Positions 34,058 through 43,012 are shown, counted from the stretch's first letter. The stretch is 64,000 nt of DNA from Celeribacter marinus (GCF_001308265.1 NZ_CP012023.1:1936932-2000931); one strand, 5' to 3'. The notes: a model not told the origin generated them from the letters alone. Program-made: numbers and translations.

Positions 34058-36567
34058 GCCATCCGCCCCCGGCGCATGGCATTGCCAACAGCGGCCACCG
34101 CAATGCGCTCAAACTCGGGTTGGGCGCTGCGCATCACTGCAGCGATCTGCTCGGCCACGCCCATCTGCGCGCCGCGCGCGTCGACATTGAGATGTATGGC
34201 CACAGGAATGGCGCCCCCTGCGCCGCGGGCAACCTCGGCCCGCGACAACACCCGTTCACCGCGCTGCAAAATAGTGGGCACCTCATCGGGGCGTAGCCCG
34301 GCCCAAGAGCCAGCCGGCCCCACGGTGCCGCCTGAATGCATCCGCGGCGCACCCGCAAAGACGGCTGCGGGCACAGACCGCCTATGGCCGGAGATCCCAA
34401 CCATGCCGCCCGCATGCGAGACCGCAGCCGTGACCGCTCCGGATGCGGCGCCACCTGCGGCAGAGCCACCCCCAAAGACACCCCCGAGTGCATTGGCTAT
34501 GGGTCCCAGAACCGCATTCTTAAACGCCAACACAGCCAGGTCGGCGAGGATCGAGCGCACCAGCCCCTTGAAGTCGAGCTTGCCGGTTTCCACAAAGCTG
34601 CGGAAGGCACTCTCGGCGCCAGAGAAGGCGCTGGAGAGGGTTTCGCCAAGACCTTTGCCCCAGTTCAGGGCATCCGTGGCATAAGAGTTTAGGGCTTGCG
34701 AGACGGCGCGCCAGCCGGTCACGATCTTCTCAGCTGCCCCGTCGCCACTGCCGCTTGCACCACCACCCGCAACAGCCTCTCCAGTCTGGCCCATGGCTTC
34801 TGCGAGACGGTCAGCAGAGGCGGTCGCGTCATCAAGGGCTGCAGCTCCGTCCGCGCCAGTGCCCGCAACTACATCGCGCAGTGCCGCCCAGGAGGACAGC
34901 GGGGCCGTGGCTCCGGCCGCCAAATCGGTAGACGCACCACGATAAATATTGGCCGCGGCCAGTGCATCAGCCGCCATACCGTCCAAGCCCAGATCAGGCG
35001 CTGTGAGCGGGTTATCTTCAAAAGCCCGCCGGAACGCATCCGCAGCAGCACTGCCTGCATCCGCTGTCGCTCCCGCGAAAGGATTGTCGATATCGCCAAG
35101 ACTAATCTCACCGATTTCGCCGAAGGTCGTCTCGATCCCCACCGCCGCCAGCGCATCGCGGATTTTGCCGGTAAAGGCATCAATCCGGGCGATCGCGCCA
35201 TTGAGCATGGCCTCGATGCCGTCGAGCATGCGGTTCGCCGCTGTGTAAACGAGATCCCCGATCACAGCTGGCAGGCGGGACCAGATGTCTCGGACGGCCA
35301 TGAGCGCCCCCTCAAACGTATTCGCCGTGGCATTGCCAAAGGCGACAACGCTCTCGATCGCGCCCGCCATGCCAGTGGCGGCATCGGATTTCAGATCATA
35401 AAACATCGCCGTGGCGCGCGCGCCGGCAGCCGCGGCGCCCATCTTGATCCGGTCCCACACCTCGACAGCGACATCCTTCAGCAGGCGCATCGCCTCGCCA
35501 AAGCCGCCTGCGCCGCCCGCTAGTCGCGTGAACCAGTACACCAGCTCGCCTGCGCCCACGATGAGCGCACCAATGCCCGTGCGGATCAGCGCGCCTTTGA
35601 GAACCACCAGCGTGGTGGCCAGACCGCGGACAGAGAGTGCTGCCGCGGCCATCGCGGCAACCCAGCGTCCTGCCAGGAAAGTGGCAAAGGTGCCTGCGTA
35701 AACTCCCAGCCGGTCGAGATTGCCCAGAACCGCATCGAAGGCCCGGCTGATCGGACTCGCAGAAGACGCCAGCGCGACAAAGGCATTGGCGACTGCCTCA
35801 AGCGAGGGAGCAAGCGCCACGGCAATCCGGTTGCGCACGCCCGTAAACACTTGGCCAATGCTGACGAGTGCCAGTTCTGAGCGGCGCATGGCTGCGATGG
35901 CGTCAGTATCCAAAACAGCGCCAAGCGCTTGGGCTTGCGCTCCGAGCCGGGTCATCTCCGCCCCGCCATTTTGCAGCAGCGGAATAAGACGCGTGGTGTC
36001 GGACGCCATGGCCTCAAGATAGAAGGTCATCTCCTGTTGGCTGACGCCTGCCTTCTCAAGGCTGTCGACATAGAGTTGCAAGGCTTCCGGCCCCGAAAGC
36101 CGCGCAAACTGGTCGGCAGTGACGCCCACGCGGGGTGCGATGTTCTCAAAAAAGTCTGCCATCGGACCGCCGCCCGTCTGCAGGAAGTCCCCCACACGGT
36201 CGTTCACGTCCTTCAGGATATCAGCGAGCTTTTCCTGCTCGACCCCTACCGTCGCGGAGGCCGCCGACCAGCGCTGGAACACCTCCGGTGCCGCATTGGC
36301 CACCTGAGAAAGCTGGCCGATCTCATTGGCAGCCGCAACGGTCGAGCGTGTCATCGCAACAACAGCGCCTGCCAAGGCAGCCGCAGCAGCCGTCGCCGCA
36401 ATCTTGGCGCGGCGCGCAAAACCCGCCATGCGGGCATTGGCTTGATCCAGCTCGCGCGACAATCGCCCCATGCCCCTAGACCCAGCCGCACCGACACCTT
36501 CTAATTCGGCGCGCACCTGGCGCCCGCCAGTCGCGGAGAGGCGGACGGAGACTTGTTTGGTGGCCAT
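34054..36567 (-). CDS. Tail tape-measure protein
   Basis: 837 residues. The N-terminal half is a long Ala-rich coiled coil (RLSRELDQANARMAGFARRAKIAATAAAAA). Hydrophobic segments lie around 250-380, followed by a Gly/Ala-rich C-terminal part (GGVFGGGSAAGGAASGAV). The family motif TMP_2 region is near QVANAAPEVFQRWS. AGAGG precedes the ATG. It sets tail length and enters the host membrane. Equivalent of lambda H but separated from its chaperone genes by toxin-antitoxin module 3. Confidence 0.92.
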   Translation of the reverse strand: MATKQVSVRLSATGGRQVRAELEGVGAAGSRGMGRLSRELDQANARMAGFARRAKIAATAAAAALAGAVVAMTRSTVAAANEIGQLSQVANAAPEVFQRWSAASATVGVEQEKLADILKDVNDRVGDFLQTGGGPMADFFENIAPRVGVTADQFARLSGPEALQLYVDSLEKAGVSQQEMTFYLEAMASDTTRLIPLLQNGGAEMTRLGAQAQALGAVLDTDAIAAMRRSELALVSIGQVFTGVRNRIAVALAPSLEAVANAFVALASSASPISRAFDAVLGNLDRLGVYAGTFATFLAGRWVAAMAAAALSVRGLATTLVVLKGALIRTGIGALIVGAGELVYWFTRLAGGAGGFGEAMRLLKDVAVEVWDRIKMGAAAAGARATAMFYDLKSDAATGMAGAIESVVAFGNATANTFEGALMAVRDIWSRLPAVIGDLVYTAANRMLDGIEAMLNGAIARIDAFTGKIRDALAAVGIETTFGEIGEISLGDIDNPFAGATADAGSAAADAFRRAFEDNPLTAPDLGLDGMAADALAAANIYRGASTDLAAGATAPLSSWAALRDVVAGTGADGAAALDDATASADRLAEAMGQTGEAVAGGGASGSGDGAAEKIVTGWRAVSQALNSYATDALNWGKGLGETLSSAFSGAESAFRSFVETGKLDFKGLVRSILADLAVLAFKNAVLGPIANALGGVFGGGSAAGGAASGAVTAAVSHAGGMVGISGHRRSVPAAVFAGAPRMHSGGTVGPAGSWAGLRPDEVPTILQRGERVLSRAEVARGAGGAIPVAIHLNVDARGAQMGVAEQIAAVMRSAQPEFERIAVAAVGNAMRRGRMA

Positions 36568-36576
36568 TTAGACCTC

Positions 36577-36605
36577 TTGATTAATGTATCACAGCATGAT
36601 ACAAA
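36577..36605 (+). promoter_or_regulatory. Promoter and operator of toxin-antitoxin module 3; predicted leaderless start
   Basis: TTGATT (36577-36582), 17 nt, then TACAAA (36600-36605) put the likely start at about 36611, the toxin ATG. The perfect 7-bp palindrome TGTATCA-CAGCA-TGATACA (36585-36603) sits between and over these boxes. Likely autoregulatory operator. Confidence 0.6.
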
Positions 36606-36610
36606 TTGGT

Positions 36611-36892
36611 ATGATCATAAGTACACGTGGAAAGCTTGTCGCAGGAGCGGTTCAGGACCGCTTTGGCAAAGGCTTTCCAGCCAATATTGTGAAGCGCACG
36701 CGCGCCATGCTTTCGGCACTCGATGCCGCGGTCGTGCTTGAAGATTTAAGGTTTCCGCCGGGCAATCATCTTGAAGCCCTGAGCGGGGACCTGGCAGGAC
36801 ACCATTCGGTGCGTATCAACGGACAATGGCGCATCTGTTTTATTTGGACTGATCAAGGACCTGCAGAGGTCGAGATCGTGGACTATCACTAG
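36611..36892 (+). CDS. higB: HigB-type toxin (module 3)
   Basis: 93 residues from ATG 36611, the normal HigB length; a longer reading from 36584 overlaps the operator. [45 protein letters not shown] and VEIVDYH are hallmarks of PF05015 mRNA interferases. It is translated before its antitoxin and has no SD. Confidence 0.9.
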   Translation: MIISTRGKLVAGAVQDRFGKGFPANIVKRTRAMLSALDAAVVLEDLRFPPGNHLEALSGDLAGHHSVRINGQWRICFIWTDQGPAEVEIVDYH

Positions 36893-36903
36893 GAGGGCCT
36901 GAC

Positions 36904-37194
36904 ATGAGCCTCATTACCAATCCATCCCACCCAGGCGAAGTACTAGCCGAGCTGTACCTGACCCCACTCGATATGAGCGCAATCACGCTTGCCGCAAAAC
37001 TTGGCGTGCCGCGCACCCGCATTGAGCGCCTTGTCAAAGGCCAGACCGCCGTCACGGTTGATACAGCTATGCGCTTGGCGCGCTTTTTTTCGACAACGCC
37101 GGAGTATTGGATGAACCTTCAGCGCGCCTGGGATCTGGCGCGGGCCCGCGAGACCATTGATGTCTCAGGCATTAAGCCCCTCCAGGCCGCCTGA
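36904..37194 (+). CDS. higA: HigA-type antitoxin (module 3)
   Basis: 96 residues: NPSHPGEVLAELYLTPLDMS, HTH in AITLAAKLGVPRTRIERLVKG, and RLARFFSTTPEYWMNLQ, all typical of HigA/VapI. Strong GGAGGG 6 nt before the ATG. Its 3' end overlaps the convergent tail-chaperone frame by 30 bp. Confidence 0.92.
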   Translation: MSLITNPSHPGEVLAELYLTPLDMSAITLAAKLGVPRTRIERLVKGQTAVTVDTAMRLARFFSTTPEYWMNLQRAWDLARARETIDVSGIKPLQAA

Positions 37195-37889
37195 TCCGGC
37201 CTGCATGGTTTCATTGATCTTACGGACCATCACCGCCTCAATGGGCGGCAGCAGTTCCGCCATGATGACGGGAGAAAGCCCGAGGGCCGCGCCAAGGTGC
37301 AGTGCCGCACCCATGTCCCAACCGAGGATCGCGCCACCGCTCATCCCACCGGCAACGCGCACCTGTCCGCCGAGCCGCTGAACCAGATCCCAGACCTGCC
37401 AGCCCTCAAGTGTGCGTGGCGCATGCAGGCTGCGTGGGCAGTCCGCGCAGACAGAAACGCTCTCCTCACAAAAACAAGCCGCGCAATACTCACCGCCCCC
37501 GCCGAACTCCCAGTCGGCGAGAGCGGTCAGACGTTTTTTTCCGCATCCAGGATGAGCGCGCCGGCGATGTATCTGGTCTGGAAGGCCTCAAAAATTGGCC
37601 AGAGCTCAAGTAGGGCGTCAATCCCCTCAGGTGTCAGTGGCAGAGGCTCGTCGTTTTCGTCACCGACGCCCTCCCAGTCCTTCACGACGATGCGCCCTAC
37701 GGCTTTGGCCACGATACGCGCGAGATCGTCATTGGAGGCGCTGATCTCAGCATCGCTCGCCGCGGCAATGATCGCCGGATCGCTGCGCGCGGCCAGCATG
37801 ATGGCGGTGGTCAGCGGTTCCACCAACAGCCGGACACCATGGCCAAGATCAAGCCATTGCGGCTCGGTAGACAGGTTCAATCGTAGCAT
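37165..37889 (-). CDS. Tail assembly chaperone GT (made by -1 frameshift)
   Basis: The G frame (37889 to 37527) ends at TGA, but a -1 shift at A-AAA-AAC continues reading to 37165 and yields a protein of about 240 residues. The added T part begins RLTALADWEFGGG and has a compact Cys cluster YCAACFCEESVSVCADC (zinc-ribbon-like), followed by WQVWDLVQRLGG and a helical end. It lies between tail tube and tape measure, exactly where gpG/gpGT frameshifting is conserved in long-tailed phages. The T part has no convincing start of its own. Confidence 0.8.
37527..37889 (-). CDS. Tail assembly chaperone G
   Basis: 120 residues (MLRLNLSTEPQWLDLGHGVRLLVEPL) ending LILDAEKNV. Helical, binds the tape measure during tail assembly by analogy to lambda gpG. 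The ATG shares one base with the stop of the tail tube gene (TGATG). The normal product of this frame; a minority of ribosomes should shift into the T frame. Confidence 0.85.
   Translation of the reverse strand: MLRLNLSTEPQWLDLGHGVRLLVEPLTTAIMLAARSDPAIIAAASDAEISASNDDLARIVAKAVGRIVVKDWEGVGDENDEPLPLTPEGIDALLELWPIFEAFQTRYIAGALILDAEKNV
37533..37539 (-). other. Programmed -1 ribosomal frameshift site
   Basis: On the minus strand the heptamer A-AAA-AAC is in phase with the G frame, one of the most efficient X-XXY-YYZ slip sites known. The stop of G follows one codon later. The -1 frame is open for about 120 codons. A downstream RNA structure was not examined by folding. Confidence 0.82.
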
Positions 37890-38830
37890 CAGTACTCCTC
37901 GCGGTCGTTGGTCAGTGTGACGGTACACATGCGGCCCACCAGCGGGTCACTCGCCGCCTGCCAATCGAAGGTGGCCTGCACGCCTTGTGGGCCCGAGATC
38001 TCGATCCGGGGACGTGGCAGATAGACGGCGTGCGCAGTGACGGTGAGGTTTTCACCGGTGGGCAGTGTGTATGAGAACGCAAGCTCACAGGCCTCGCCGT
38101 TGATCGCTTGTGTCACCAGCGTTTGATCGGCAAAGCGCACAACGACATTGCCGGTGAGTGCCGCGATCGAGGGATCCGCACCGTCGATCTTGCCATCAGC
38201 GCGGATCGTCTCGATACGATCAAGGTTGTTGGCATAGGTCAGGTCAGCGGACACGACATTGCCAAGATTCGCCCCGTTCCGCGTAATCGACCCGTTGAAG
38301 TGACCGAAGCGTTTCAGCGCAATAGTGGCGGGCGTGCCTGCGGTGGTACTGGTGGCGATCTCCTCGCCCTGTGCCACGATGCTCGCAGTTGCCGTCAGCA
38401 AGCCCGATCGCGCCATCTGCCAGTTGAGGCTGTCCACCATACAGCCGGAATACATGGCATAGCGCGGCACCTCCGGCATGCCAGTCTCAACCGAGAAGCT
38501 CGGCAGTGCCCAGTTTCCAGAGCGGAACTCGTGGGTATAGCGTGAGTCAGCGCCCGTCGTTGTAGGCGCTCCAAACGCCGCCTTCAGCCAGAACCCGAAA
38601 GCTTCCGCATCAATCGGGATCACGACGTCCCCGTCCGCCGTCACGGCATCCTTGATCGGCGCCTGCGGATCGCGCCCATAGCCCAGAAGCTCCGAGGTCT
38701 GCAGCGGTTGCTCCGCCCCCAGCGACGTACTGGCGAAGGGCATCTTCGTGTAGCCGCCTGCCGGCGGCGTGCCATACGTGGTCTCAAACGCAAGCGCCAT
38801 CTGCGACCGCGCCCCTTGGGCTCGTGCCAT
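37889..38830 (-). CDS. Major tail tube protein
   Basis: 313 residues. N-terminal ALAFETTYGTPPAGGYTKMPFAS and the repeating beta pattern are typical of phage tail tube proteins of the Rhodobacterales type. A C-terminal Ig-like stretch (SGPQGVQATFDWQ) follows. SD GGGAGAAAC. Equivalent of lambda V by position. Confidence 0.88.
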   Translation of the reverse strand: MARAQGARSQMALAFETTYGTPPAGGYTKMPFASTSLGAEQPLQTSELLGYGRDPQAPIKDAVTADGDVVIPIDAEAFGFWLKAAFGAPTTTGADSRYTHEFRSGNWALPSFSVETGMPEVPRYAMYSGCMVDSLNWQMARSGLLTATASIVAQGEEIATSTTAGTPATIALKRFGHFNGSITRNGANLGNVVSADLTYANNLDRIETIRADGKIDGADPSIAALTGNVVVRFADQTLVTQAINGEACELAFSYTLPTGENLTVTAHAVYLPRPRIEISGPQGVQATFDWQAASDPLVGRMCTVTLTNDREEY

Positions 38831-39116
38831 TGTGTTTCTCCCTCAGGTTATAAGTCGTAAACGCTATGTCGAATGAATGCGCCGCAAGACGGCCCGTATC
38901 GCGGCAAAGAACTATGGCCTGAATAGGGTGAGGTTGCTGCCAGTCGACAACAGGCATCAGACCGTTTCACCCCAATGTTGAGCCGTCGGGGCACCTCACG
39001 CACTGCGCAAAAGATCAGAGCGAACGCTCCTTGGTATCTGCGCGTTGTTTCGCCTTGACCCTAAACACGCCCTTGCCACAACTGCGCGCAAGTTAATTGC
39101 GAGACAGATCAAAAAC

Positions 39117-39518
39117 ATGACATATTCTAACGACACTCAATCTGCGTCACCAAAACCCTATATTGCCCCAAACAGAGAAGGTGCCGGGCTTGATAAGCGT
39201 CGATCAGCTTTACACGACGGCATCAAAATCACCGGCGACTGGACCAGTGATGGCATCGTGGATTTTGGAGGCACGCTCACGGGTGACTTTACCGCGCAAA
39301 CCTTGGTGCTGACAAAAACCGGCCATATTAGTGGCAATGTGCATGCTGAGACCGTCACATTAGAAGGCAGTGTTGAGGGCAAGGTTGTAGCAACAACACT
39401 CATCATCAAAACAAGCGCTCGGGTCACAGCAGATATCGTGGCACACAACATTACAGTTGAAGTCGGGGCACACCTCGAAGGCCGCATCTCCATGCCGGCT
39501 CAGGCTTCCAATCCATGA
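39117..39518 (+). CDS. Bactofilin family protein
   Basis: 133 residues from ATG 39117. The core (IKITGDWTSDGIVDFGGTLTGDF, TKTGHISGNVHAETVTLEGSVEG, AGAHLEGRISM-like repeats) is the right-handed beta-helix of bactofilins, which polymerise without nucleotide and organise the cell envelope. The 286 bp before it hold no other gene. It lies in a plus-strand insert between tail tube and the U-like gene and overlaps the secreted nuclease gene by ATGA. It is not a known tail component; probably cargo. Confidence 0.85.
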   Translation: MTYSNDTQSASPKPYIAPNREGAGLDKRRSALHDGIKITGDWTSDGIVDFGGTLTGDFTAQTLVLTKTGHISGNVHAETVTLEGSVEGKVVATTLIIKTSARVTADIVAHNITVEVGAHLEGRISMPAQASNP

Positions 39519-39937
39519 ACACAAAGCCCACTGCGCCGCCTCACGCTGCGCGCGTCTTCAGCCTCGCACGCCTTGCAGTCATAGCACTTACTGTCATGGC
39601 AAGCCCAGGTCATGCGCAAAGCCAGATCACCGGCCCAGTGAGCCGCGTCACAGACGGTGATACATTTCGGCTGGAGGGGCTCAAACCTGCCATTCGAGTT
39701 TGGGGATTAGACGCTCCCGAGCTTGGTACGCGCGAAGGCACGGCCGCGACGCGCGCAATGGCGTCGCTCATCACAGGTCAAACCCTGCGCTGCACCGTTC
39801 GCGACATTGATCGCTACCGCCGTATCGTCGGCCAATGCTTTCTACCAGACGGGCGTGACGTTGCTGCCTTGATGATTGAGAGGGGCGTGGCCACTGAGTA
39901 TTGCCGCTATTCAGGCGGGTATTACAAAACGTGTTAA
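39515..39937 (+). CDS. Secreted thermonuclease-like (SNase) protein
   Basis: 140 residues with a signal peptide (cleavage after GHA, about residue 34). SNase fold motifs: VTDGDTFRL, IRVWGLDAPELGTREG and DRYRRIVGQCF, giving the Arg, Glu and Arg of the active site. It should degrade nucleic acid outside the cytoplasm. Coupled to the bactofilin gene by a 4-nt overlap. A cargo gene that may affect incoming DNA or nutrients; inference only. Confidence 0.87.
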   Translation: MNTKPTAPPHAARVFSLARLAVIALTVMASPGHAQSQITGPVSRVTDGDTFRLEGLKPAIRVWGLDAPELGTREGTAATRAMASLITGQTLRCTVRDIDRYRRIVGQCFLPDGRDVAALMIERGVATEYCRYSGGYYKTC

Positions 39938-39944
39938 GCCTCCT

Positions 39945-40367
39945 TCACAACAGTGGGTCCGCAACCGAGTAGTGCAAAACAACACCGACAATTCCCGCTT
40001 TGAGCGAAGGGCCTCCTTCGACGGGAAGATCCACCGGCTGCGGGGCCTCGGTCTCGCTCCACTCGCAAAGGCCACCCAAAGTACGCTCTCCCGCAACAAC
40101 CGCGCCGACGCTGGCGCATAATATATCTAGTGCGGCGTCACGGTCGTGCACCCCTTGCACGATTGCCTCTATCTCGGCGCGGTGCTGGTAATGGTAAGTG
40201 AGCGGCGACAGCGTCACCTCCGGCTCCCCCGGCTCGCCGTCGCGCAGGATCAAAAGGCCAGCAGCTGGGACGCGCTCGGGTAAGACGTCACCGCGCAATG
40301 CGGTCGCAGGTAGCATGGAAAGCCGCGCGTGCAGCGCGGTGAGGATGGTTTCACGTGTGGTTGGCAT
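39945..40367 (-). CDS. Tail terminator/minor tail protein (lambda U-like by position)
   Basis: 140 residues from ATG 40367 with AAGG upstream. RETILTALHARLSMLPATALRGDVLPERVPAAGLLILRDGEPG and the C-terminal beta strands fit tail completion proteins. It follows the Z-like and FII-like genes. A parDE module now separates it from them. Confidence 0.75.
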   Translation of the reverse strand: MPTTRETILTALHARLSMLPATALRGDVLPERVPAAGLLILRDGEPGEPEVTLSPLTYHYQHRAEIEAIVQGVHDRDAALDILCASVGAVVAGERTLGGLCEWSETEAPQPVDLPVEGGPSLKAGIVGVVLHYSVADPLL

Positions 40368-40398
40368 GACTATACCTTCGCGTCGCGTGTATCCAGAC

Positions 40399-40743
40399 CT
40401 ATTGCCCAGACTGCTTCTTGGGGGATCCAAGGTCTGCAAGGCGACGCGGCAGATCGCTACGGCTGTGCAATACGTCAATGATGATGACTTGCTCGGGATA
40501 ATCGACAAAAACCACAAAGTGCTGGCCAGCACGTGCAAAGCGTAAGTCCTCTGGCAGATCCGGATCGATCATGTCACGACACCCCTGCGTGACAGCTGTT
40601 CCAGCAGCGATCTCAGCGCACCGTGCAATAAGATCTTCTTCGTAGGCTGCAGCCTGCCGAGGTCCAAAGGTTTGTGTTGTCCATCGCGCAATCTCTAAAA
40701 ATGCCGAACTGGCCTGCCGCGTAAGGCGCCATGGCTTTGACAT
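40399..40743 (-). CDS. ParE-type toxin (module 4)
   Basis: 114 residues (LTRQASSAFLEIARWTTQTFGPRQAAAYEEDL; FARAGQHFVVFVDYPEQVIIIDVLHSRSDLPRRL). Family: ParE toxins, mostly gyrase inhibitors. Its ATG shares one base with the ParD stop. Minus strand, same direction as the late operon, between the Z-like and U-like genes. Confidence 0.9.
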   Translation of the reverse strand: MSKPWRLTRQASSAFLEIARWTTQTFGPRQAAAYEEDLIARCAEIAAGTAVTQGCRDMIDPDLPEDLRFARAGQHFVVFVDYPEQVIIIDVLHSRSDLPRRLADLGSPKKQSGQ

Positions 40744-41000
40744 TAGTTTGCGTTGCGTGCTGCGGCAAATGCACGGCGGATAGCCTCTTCGCCGCTACCA
40801 CCGGCAAACTCACCTTTGCGTGCCTCCTCAATCCCCAAGGTGAGGCGTGCGCGCAGGTCCTCAAGTTCAGCTTCCTCGCGCTCCAAAAGGCGCAGACCCG
40901 CACGCAAAACTTCTGAGGCATTCTGGTAGCGTCCAGACGCAACTAATTGATCAACAAGATTAGATTGAGTGTCCGTAAGAACGACGTTTCGGGTGCCCAT
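40743..41000 (-). CDS. ParD-type antitoxin (module 4)
   Basis: 85 residues from ATG 41000 (MGTRNVVLTDTQSNLVDQLVASGRYQNASEVLRAGLRLLE), a ribbon-helix-helix protein of the CC2985 family with an acidic C terminus that wraps the toxin. GGGAG is upstream. Confidence 0.9.
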   Translation of the reverse strand: MGTRNVVLTDTQSNLVDQLVASGRYQNASEVLRAGLRLLEREEAELEDLRARLTLGIEEARKGEFAGGSGEEAIRRAFAAARNAN

Positions 41001-41021
41001 GCCTATCTCCCATACATGAGT

Positions 41022-41054
41022 TGGCAATATATGCCATAAGCAACCAAATGTCGA
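41022..41054 (-). promoter_or_regulatory. Promoter and operator of module 4 (parDE)
   Basis: On the minus strand TCGACA (41054-41049), 17 nt, TATATT (41031-41026). The palindrome TGGCA-TATAT-TGCCA (41036-41022) covers the -10. The ATG at 41000 follows a leader of about 20 nt with an SD, unlike the toxin-first modules. Confidence 0.6.
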
Positions 41055-41061
41055 TCAGACA

Positions 41062-41691
41062 TTATAACTTTGCCTCCACCCAGTTCGCCACGATTAGTCC
41101 TGGAACCGCCGCCTGCACGCGGTCAGCATCGCGCTCCAGATTGAGCCGCTTGCGCAGCTTCACCTGCGGCACCAGCAGAAAGATTGGCACCGTGCTGCGC
41201 CCACGACCGGCCTTGGACCGAGATGCTACGCCCTGCCCGCGATTGTTCAGCCGCCCATCCGCCACGAGCAGGCTTGGCCCGCGGCGTCGATAGACAAATC
41301 GCAGCCGCAACCCGCGACGCCGCTCCCATTCGCCGGGGGTGATCCTGCCACCGCGCAGGCCACGCCCTGCAGCAGGCGTAGGGATCGCCAGCCAAAACCC
41401 ATCCTTCGATCGGATCAATGGTCCGGCGTCATGCGCTCCAATGATCTGGGGCGCCTTCGACCAGACCAGCGCGGCTGCTTTCAGGCTGTCGCCAGATCTC
41501 GGGTAGGTCTGGCTCCGGATAGAGTTCGACAATCGCCGACCAAGACCCGCTTGCGTGATCTGCCCGCGCCATGCGGATTTCAGGTCCGTGCCAGCTTCGC
41601 GCATCGCTGCACTGACGGCCTTTTCACCTGCCTTTATCTCCGCTGCCATCACAGCGACAAGGTCCGGGGTAATCTCAAGACCCAATTTCAT
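41062..41691 (-). CDS. Phage tail protein, DUF6441-like (lambda Z position)
   Basis: 209 residues, very basic. KLGLEITPDLVAVMAAEIKAGEKAVSAAMREAG is followed by repeated WLAIPTPAAGRGLRGGRITPGEWERRRG and ends VPQVKLRKRLNLERDADR. This matches DUF6441 proteins of phage head-tail regions as I recall them. Start overlaps the FII-like stop (ATGA). Confidence 0.78.
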   Translation of the reverse strand: MKLGLEITPDLVAVMAAEIKAGEKAVSAAMREAGTDLKSAWRGQITQAGLGRRLSNSIRSQTYPRSGDSLKAAALVWSKAPQIIGAHDAGPLIRSKDGFWLAIPTPAAGRGLRGGRITPGEWERRRGLRLRFVYRRRGPSLLVADGRLNNRGQGVASRSKAGRGRSTVPIFLLVPQVKLRKRLNLERDADRVQAAVPGLIVANWVEAKL

Positions 41692-42002
41692 GCTGGGGTG
41701 AGCTCAATGGTCCAGACAAGCCGCTCGCGGTCTCGCTGCGGCTCCCCCTGGATCAGGAACGTCTCCTCACCAATCAAGATTTGCTCCTGCGGCCGAGGAT
41801 TTGGGAGATCCGCCACCCGGACATCAATCAGGGTGGCATCTGAGAGCAGCCGCGCCGCCCCAAACTCGGTGATCTCATCAGGGCGGCGCACAATGCCCCT
41901 ACCCCTCGTGAACTGGCCATCACAGTCCCGATGCCAAATCTCAACAGCAATATTCGGGTCTGCAAAGAGCACCCCAAGCGCATCAGCAAAGGCGGTCATC
42001 AT
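41688..42002 (-). CDS. Head-tail joining protein (lambda FII-like)
   Basis: 104 residues: GVLFADPNIAVEIWHRDCDG, RRPDEITEFGAARLLSDATLIDVRVADL, FLIQGEPQRDRERLVWTIEL. Size and pattern fit the Phage_attach/gpFII family that joins head and tail. Overlaps the capsid gene by ATGA. Confidence 0.78.
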   Translation of the reverse strand: MMTAFADALGVLFADPNIAVEIWHRDCDGQFTRGRGIVRRPDEITEFGAARLLSDATLIDVRVADLPNPRPQEQILIGEETFLIQGEPQRDRERLVWTIELTPA

Positions 42003-43012
42003 GTCCGCTTTGCCGAACGCAGAACCTGCGGGCGCGTGCAGATCGGCAGCGGGTTGCTTTCGATCTCAAGGCGCACCCATTCATCGCGGTCACGATCAGG
42101 GATCATGCGGGCATACAGCGGCAAGCCCACAGTATTGACCGTCTCAAACGTGTCAGCAGGCGCGTAATAAATCTCAAACAGCCCTTCTACGCCCTCAGGG
42201 TAAAAGTACGCCTTGTCGGTGGGCACGCCAAAGCCAAGTCCGCCGCGGTAGCGCCGGAACGTGATGCCACCAAAGCTGACCTCTTCACCCACCCTGCCCC
42301 GCAGATCGGCCGCAGCAGCCGTGTTGAGGTAGGTCTCACGCACTTCCTTATGGGCGACTAGATCCGCAAAGAAGGCAGAGCCACATTCAGCGCGCAGCTG
42401 CACCTGACCGGCGGCCAAGCCACCTAGCGTGTCCTCCACGCTTTCAATCATGGCCTGACAGCGCTTGCGCAGAGCACCTGAGCCCGGTGTCTGGTTATCG
42501 AGATCAAAGTCGACCTCTGCCGCAGGCGTAATGCCGAACTCGGTGAAGTAGTTAATCACCGTGGCCCCGTCACGCGGGTCCTTCACCACCCCTTGGATGC
42601 CGTTAAACAGGTGGAACTCGAACGTCGCCTCCGCGTCATTGCGCAAACGCCCCATTTTGCGCGCCACCTCGGTTTGCACCTGCTGCGTCGCGGTCTCTGA
42701 GCCGAAGTCGCGGATAGCCTGGATTTCTGAGGCCCAAAGCACATCCTGCTTTTTGAACTGGCGACACACAAACGCACGCATTTCCCGTCGCTCGGGGATT
42801 TGGGTCTCATAGGCGGATCCGCGTTCTGAGAACGGAATAAGCGATAGCGTGCCATCGCGGCTTTCGATCATCACGGTGCGCGCCCGCACACCACGACTTC
42901 CAAAGAGCCCTGCCCCTGACAGGATCGCCGGCTTAAAGGGGATGTTTTCCAAAGCCCGTGTGAGCTCGATAATGGAGAAGGCGTCGCCTTCAAAGATATC
43001 CATGGTGGCCAC
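41999..43012 (-). CDS. Major capsid protein (lambda E family)
   Basis: 337 residues from GTG 43012, which has AGGAGG 6 nt upstream (an ATG at 43003 is three codons further on). Lambda gpE is 341 residues. Family features: FSIIELTRALENIPFKP, RDGTLSLIPFSERGSAYE, GVPTDKAYFYPEGV, and the C-terminal WVRLEIESNPLPICTRPQVL. An HK97-fold shell protein. Confidence 0.9.
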   Translation of the reverse strand: MATMDIFEGDAFSIIELTRALENIPFKPAILSGAGLFGSRGVRARTVMIESRDGTLSLIPFSERGSAYETQIPERREMRAFVCRQFKKQDVLWASEIQAIRDFGSETATQQVQTEVARKMGRLRNDAEATFEFHLFNGIQGVVKDPRDGATVINYFTEFGITPAAEVDFDLDNQTPGSGALRKRCQAMIESVEDTLGGLAAGQVQLRAECGSAFFADLVAHKEVRETYLNTAAAADLRGRVGEEVSFGGITFRRYRGGLGFGVPTDKAYFYPEGVEGLFEIYYAPADTFETVNTVGLPLYARMIPDRDRDEWVRLEIESNPLPICTRPQVLRSAKRT

